Shown here one piece after another: positions 30,421-32,032 of a stretch of DNA of 32,032 nt (the stretch's first letter is position 1; the number at the start of each line of letters is the position of its first letter). The DNA is from Novosphingobium sp. Chol11. Lineage in GTDB: Bacteria > Pseudomonadota > Alphaproteobacteria > Sphingomonadales > Sphingomonadaceae. The translations under genes and the position numbers were made by a program. The stretch is from positions 1-32,032 of the forward strand of contig CAMDQY010000004.1 in NCBI GenBank assembly GCA_945906005.1, given 5' to 3'. The notes beneath the pieces were generated by a model. The model was given only the letters and a program-made list of their open reading frames with translations. It was not told the origin of the DNA and ran no database searches.

Positions 30421-31425
30421 TCAGTCCGCGCCTGCATAGAAGCGCGAATAGAAGCGCCGGTATTCGAGGATTGGCCCATCGTTCTTGACCAGCAGCGGTT
30501 TTTCCAGATGGCGCTTGTGCGGCCAGACGTTGGCGTCTTCCTCAAGCTGGATCGCTGTGTTGCGGATCAGCTTGGCGGTGACATTGACCTTGGTTTCTTC
30601 CAGCACGGCGGGATGGAAATAGATGTGGCGCAGCGCCGTGCGCGATCCGTCGAGAGGGGTCTGCATCTGAAGCAGCAACATATCGGTGATGCCCCAGAAC
30701 CGCGTGAACGAAACACCCGGCCCGATCGCGCGCACGTCGATCTTGCCTTCGACCATTCCGCGCGCTGTTGGCATTTTGCTCGAAGCCGACGAGTAACGGA
30801 AATAGCCGTCGATCTTGAACTCTGGCTCGGGAGGCGATGGAAAATTGTGCAGCGCCGGGAAGTGCGCGACGTCCGCTCCGTTCTCGGTGATTTCCTGGAT
30901 GTGGACGTCGAAGATCCACTCACGGTAGTCCGCCGCGATCCAGCCCTGGTCGGCAACTTCCTCGACCCGGCTCATCGCGAAGAGAGGCGCAGCGCGATGC
31001 GGGTGCCACCAGGCGAAAATGATGCCGAGGTCTTCGTGGATCGGCAGGGCCAGATTGCACGGCTTCGACAGCTTGAGCGGCACCTTCTCCTGATAGGGAA
31101 TGGCGGCAACTCCGCCGTCGCCCTTCCAGGTCCAGTGGTGGAACGGGCAGCGCAGATCGTTGCCCATGACCTTGCCGCCATGGCCAAGGTGCGTGCCGAG
31201 GTGGCGACAAATTGCATCGATCCCGCGCGCCGCGCCGTCCTCACCGCGCCACAAAACGAATTCCTCGCCCGCGATCACGATCGGCAACACATCGCCTGTC
31301 GAAAGCTCGTCGCTGCGTGCCACGGCAAACCAGCCGAACGGCATGGGCAGGTCGAAGCGATTGGCTGGATCGTCCAGCACCGCGTTGACGGGCCGATGCG
31401 CCTTCTTGCCCGATTTTGCCGCCAT
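30421..31425 (-). CDS. Rieske non-heme iron oxygenase, KshA/DAF-36-like
   Basis: A 334-residue terminal oxygenase. The Rieske [2Fe-2S] ligands are C73-R-H75 and C93-P-F-H96 within CRHLGTH and LRCPFHHWTW. The mononuclear iron site is ENGADVAHFPALH, with His188 and His193. The third ligand is probably the Asp in QLEEDANVWPHK near the C-terminus, matching the EED/EQD-x-x-VW block of KshA-type and cholesterol 7-desaturase oxygenases. Such enzymes hydroxylate or desaturate polycyclic or alicyclic substrates and need a separate reductase, none of which is in the window. ATG 31425 follows GGAGAGG. It leads a three-gene minus-strand operon and is divergent from the D-aminoacylase-like gene across 198 bases, in which I saw no clear promoter or repeat. 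Confidence 0.9.
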   Translation of the reverse strand: MAAKSGKKAHRPVNAVLDDPANRFDLPMPFGWFAVARSDELSTGDVLPIVIAGEEFVLWRGEDGAARGIDAICRHLGTHLGHGGKVMGNDLRCPFHHWTWKGDGGVAAIPYQEKVPLKLSKPCNLALPIHEDLGIIFAWWHPHRAAPLFAMSRVEEVADQGWIAADYREWIFDVHIQEITENGADVAHFPALHNFPSPPEPEFKIDGYFRYSSASSKMPTARGMVEGKIDVRAIGPGVSFTRFWGITDMLLLQMQTPLDGSRTALRHIYFHPAVLEETKVNVTAKLIRNTAIQLEEDANVWPHKRHLEKPLLVKNDGPILEYRRFYSRFYAGAD

Positions 31426-31623
31426 TTGCCTCTCCAGCCCATGCTCTTGAAGAGTAAGCCTAGCGCAGCGCCGCGTCATAATGCAACAGGCCAAGTGCAA
31501 TAATGCGTCGCCCCAACGGCTCGGCAGCAAATCGAGCCTTGCCAAGCCGGGCAAAGGGGGAAACAATCGGCCCAACAGGAGACCGCCCGGCAGGTGCGGG
31601 AACCGTGACGAGAGGAAATTCCC

Positions 31624-32032
31624 ATGAGCAGTTTTGACACCGTCATCAGGGGCGGCACCGTCATCGACGGAACCGGTGCCGAGGGCATCATCGCAGACGT
31701 CGGCATCGTGGGTGGCCGCATTGCAGAAATCGGCAAGATCGCCAGCAAGGGCGAACGCGAGATCGACGCCGAGGGCCATGTCGTGTGCCCCGGTTTCGTC
31801 GATGGCCACACCCACATGGATGCGCAGATCAACTGGGATCCGATCGGTCGCAATTCGTGCTGGCACGGCATCACCACGGTGGTGATGGGCAATTGCGGAT
31901 TCTCGGTCGCGCCGGTCAGGAAGGGCGAAGAAGCCTTCGTCGTACGCAACCTGGAACGCGCCGAGGACATATCGCCCGTTGCGATGGCCGCGGGGATGGA
32001 ATGGAAGTGGCAGGGCTTCAGCGAGTATCTCG
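31624..32032 (+). CDS. N-acyl-D-amino-acid deacylase-like amidohydrolase (partial, 5' end)
   Basis: The first 136 codons of an amidohydrolase-3/D-aminoacylase family protein, cut by the right window edge. DTVIRGGTVIDGTG and DVGIVGGRIAEIG form the N-terminal beta-sandwich domain. CPGFVDGHTHMDAQ carries the metal ligands His62 and His64 and the family's Asp66. MGNCGFSVAP contains Cys91, matching the metal-binding Cys of D-aminoacylase. ATG 31624 follows GAGAGGAA at 31608-31615. Related proteins in catabolic clusters may hydrolyse amides or cyclic compounds; the substrate is not evident. It is divergent from the Rieske operon. Confidence 0.88.
   Translation, partial: MSSFDTVIRGGTVIDGTGAEGIIADVGIVGGRIAEIGKIASKGEREIDAEGHVVCPGFVDGHTHMDAQINWDPIGRNSCWHGITTVVMGNCGFSVAPVRKGEEAFVVRNLERAEDISPVAMAAGMEWKWQGFSEYL

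Noticed and set aside
31426-31623. Possible promoter (CATAAT near 31480) in the Rieske/D-aminoacylase divergent gap
   Set aside because: No -35 element at an acceptable distance and no repeat or shared motif; the 198-base gap shows nothing firm.
11011-32032. Antiphage, CRISPR or secretion system in the accessory block
   Set aside because: Every sizeable gene has metabolic enzyme or transporter features; no nuclease, helicase, toxin, repeat array or secretion component was found.

Overview
The window is about 32 kb of GC-rich, densely packed alphaproteobacterial chromosome. Order Sphingomonadales (Novosphingobium, Sphingobium or Erythrobacteraceae type) is the best guess. The reasons are the argH / small lipoprotein / lysA operon divergent from a TlpA-like thioredoxin, the large Oar-like TonB-dependent receptor, and a long run of CoA-thioester catabolic genes joined by GTGA or ATGA start/stop overlaps. 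No rRNA, tRNA or CRISPR array was seen.

Region 1 (1-5597) is mostly housekeeping. Reading left on the minus strand are argH, an LptM-like lipoprotein, lysA and the start of a siroheme synthase (cysG N-terminal type) that runs off the left edge. Reading right are a TlpA-like thioredoxin, a glutathione S-transferase-like protein and a TIM-barrel sugar isomerase/epimerase, each overlapping the next by 1 to 4 bases.

Region 2 (about 5600-7400) is a scar of broken genes: the first third of a diacylglycerol kinase-like gene, the last half of a copper-resistance copB, a lone signal peptide, an incomplete IS3-family element and a decayed IS481-type transposase fragment. It separates the housekeeping block from an accessory catabolic block.

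Region 3 (7418-32032) is a catabolic gene cluster. It encodes a TonB-dependent receptor for uptake, four acyl-CoA synthetase-type adenylating enzymes (three of them consecutive), three crotonases, a double-length acyl-CoA dehydrogenase, an SDR, three amidohydrolase-2 proteins, a D-aminoacylase-like amidohydrolase, two SnoaL/NTF2-like proteins, an epoxide hydrolase/dehalogenase-like alpha/beta hydrolase, a Gfo/Idh/MocA oxidoreductase, a DUF2889 protein and a KshA/DAF-36-like Rieske oxygenase. The inferred scheme is import, Rieske oxygenation and SDR/Gfo-Idh redox steps, CoA activation, dehydrogenation, crotonase chemistry, and hydrolytic or decarboxylative C-C cleavage by the amidohydrolases. 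The substrate cannot be read from the sequence. A polycyclic, terpenoid, steroid-like or alicyclic acid is compatible.

The most notable non-coding signal is the 14-bp sequence CCAATTGTCTAACC. It occurs four times (once with 13 of 14 bases), only in three divergent promoter regions of the catabolic block, in front of two crotonases, an amidohydrolase and the acyl-CoA dehydrogenase/acyl-CoA synthetase pair. It probably defines a local regulon whose regulator is not in the window.
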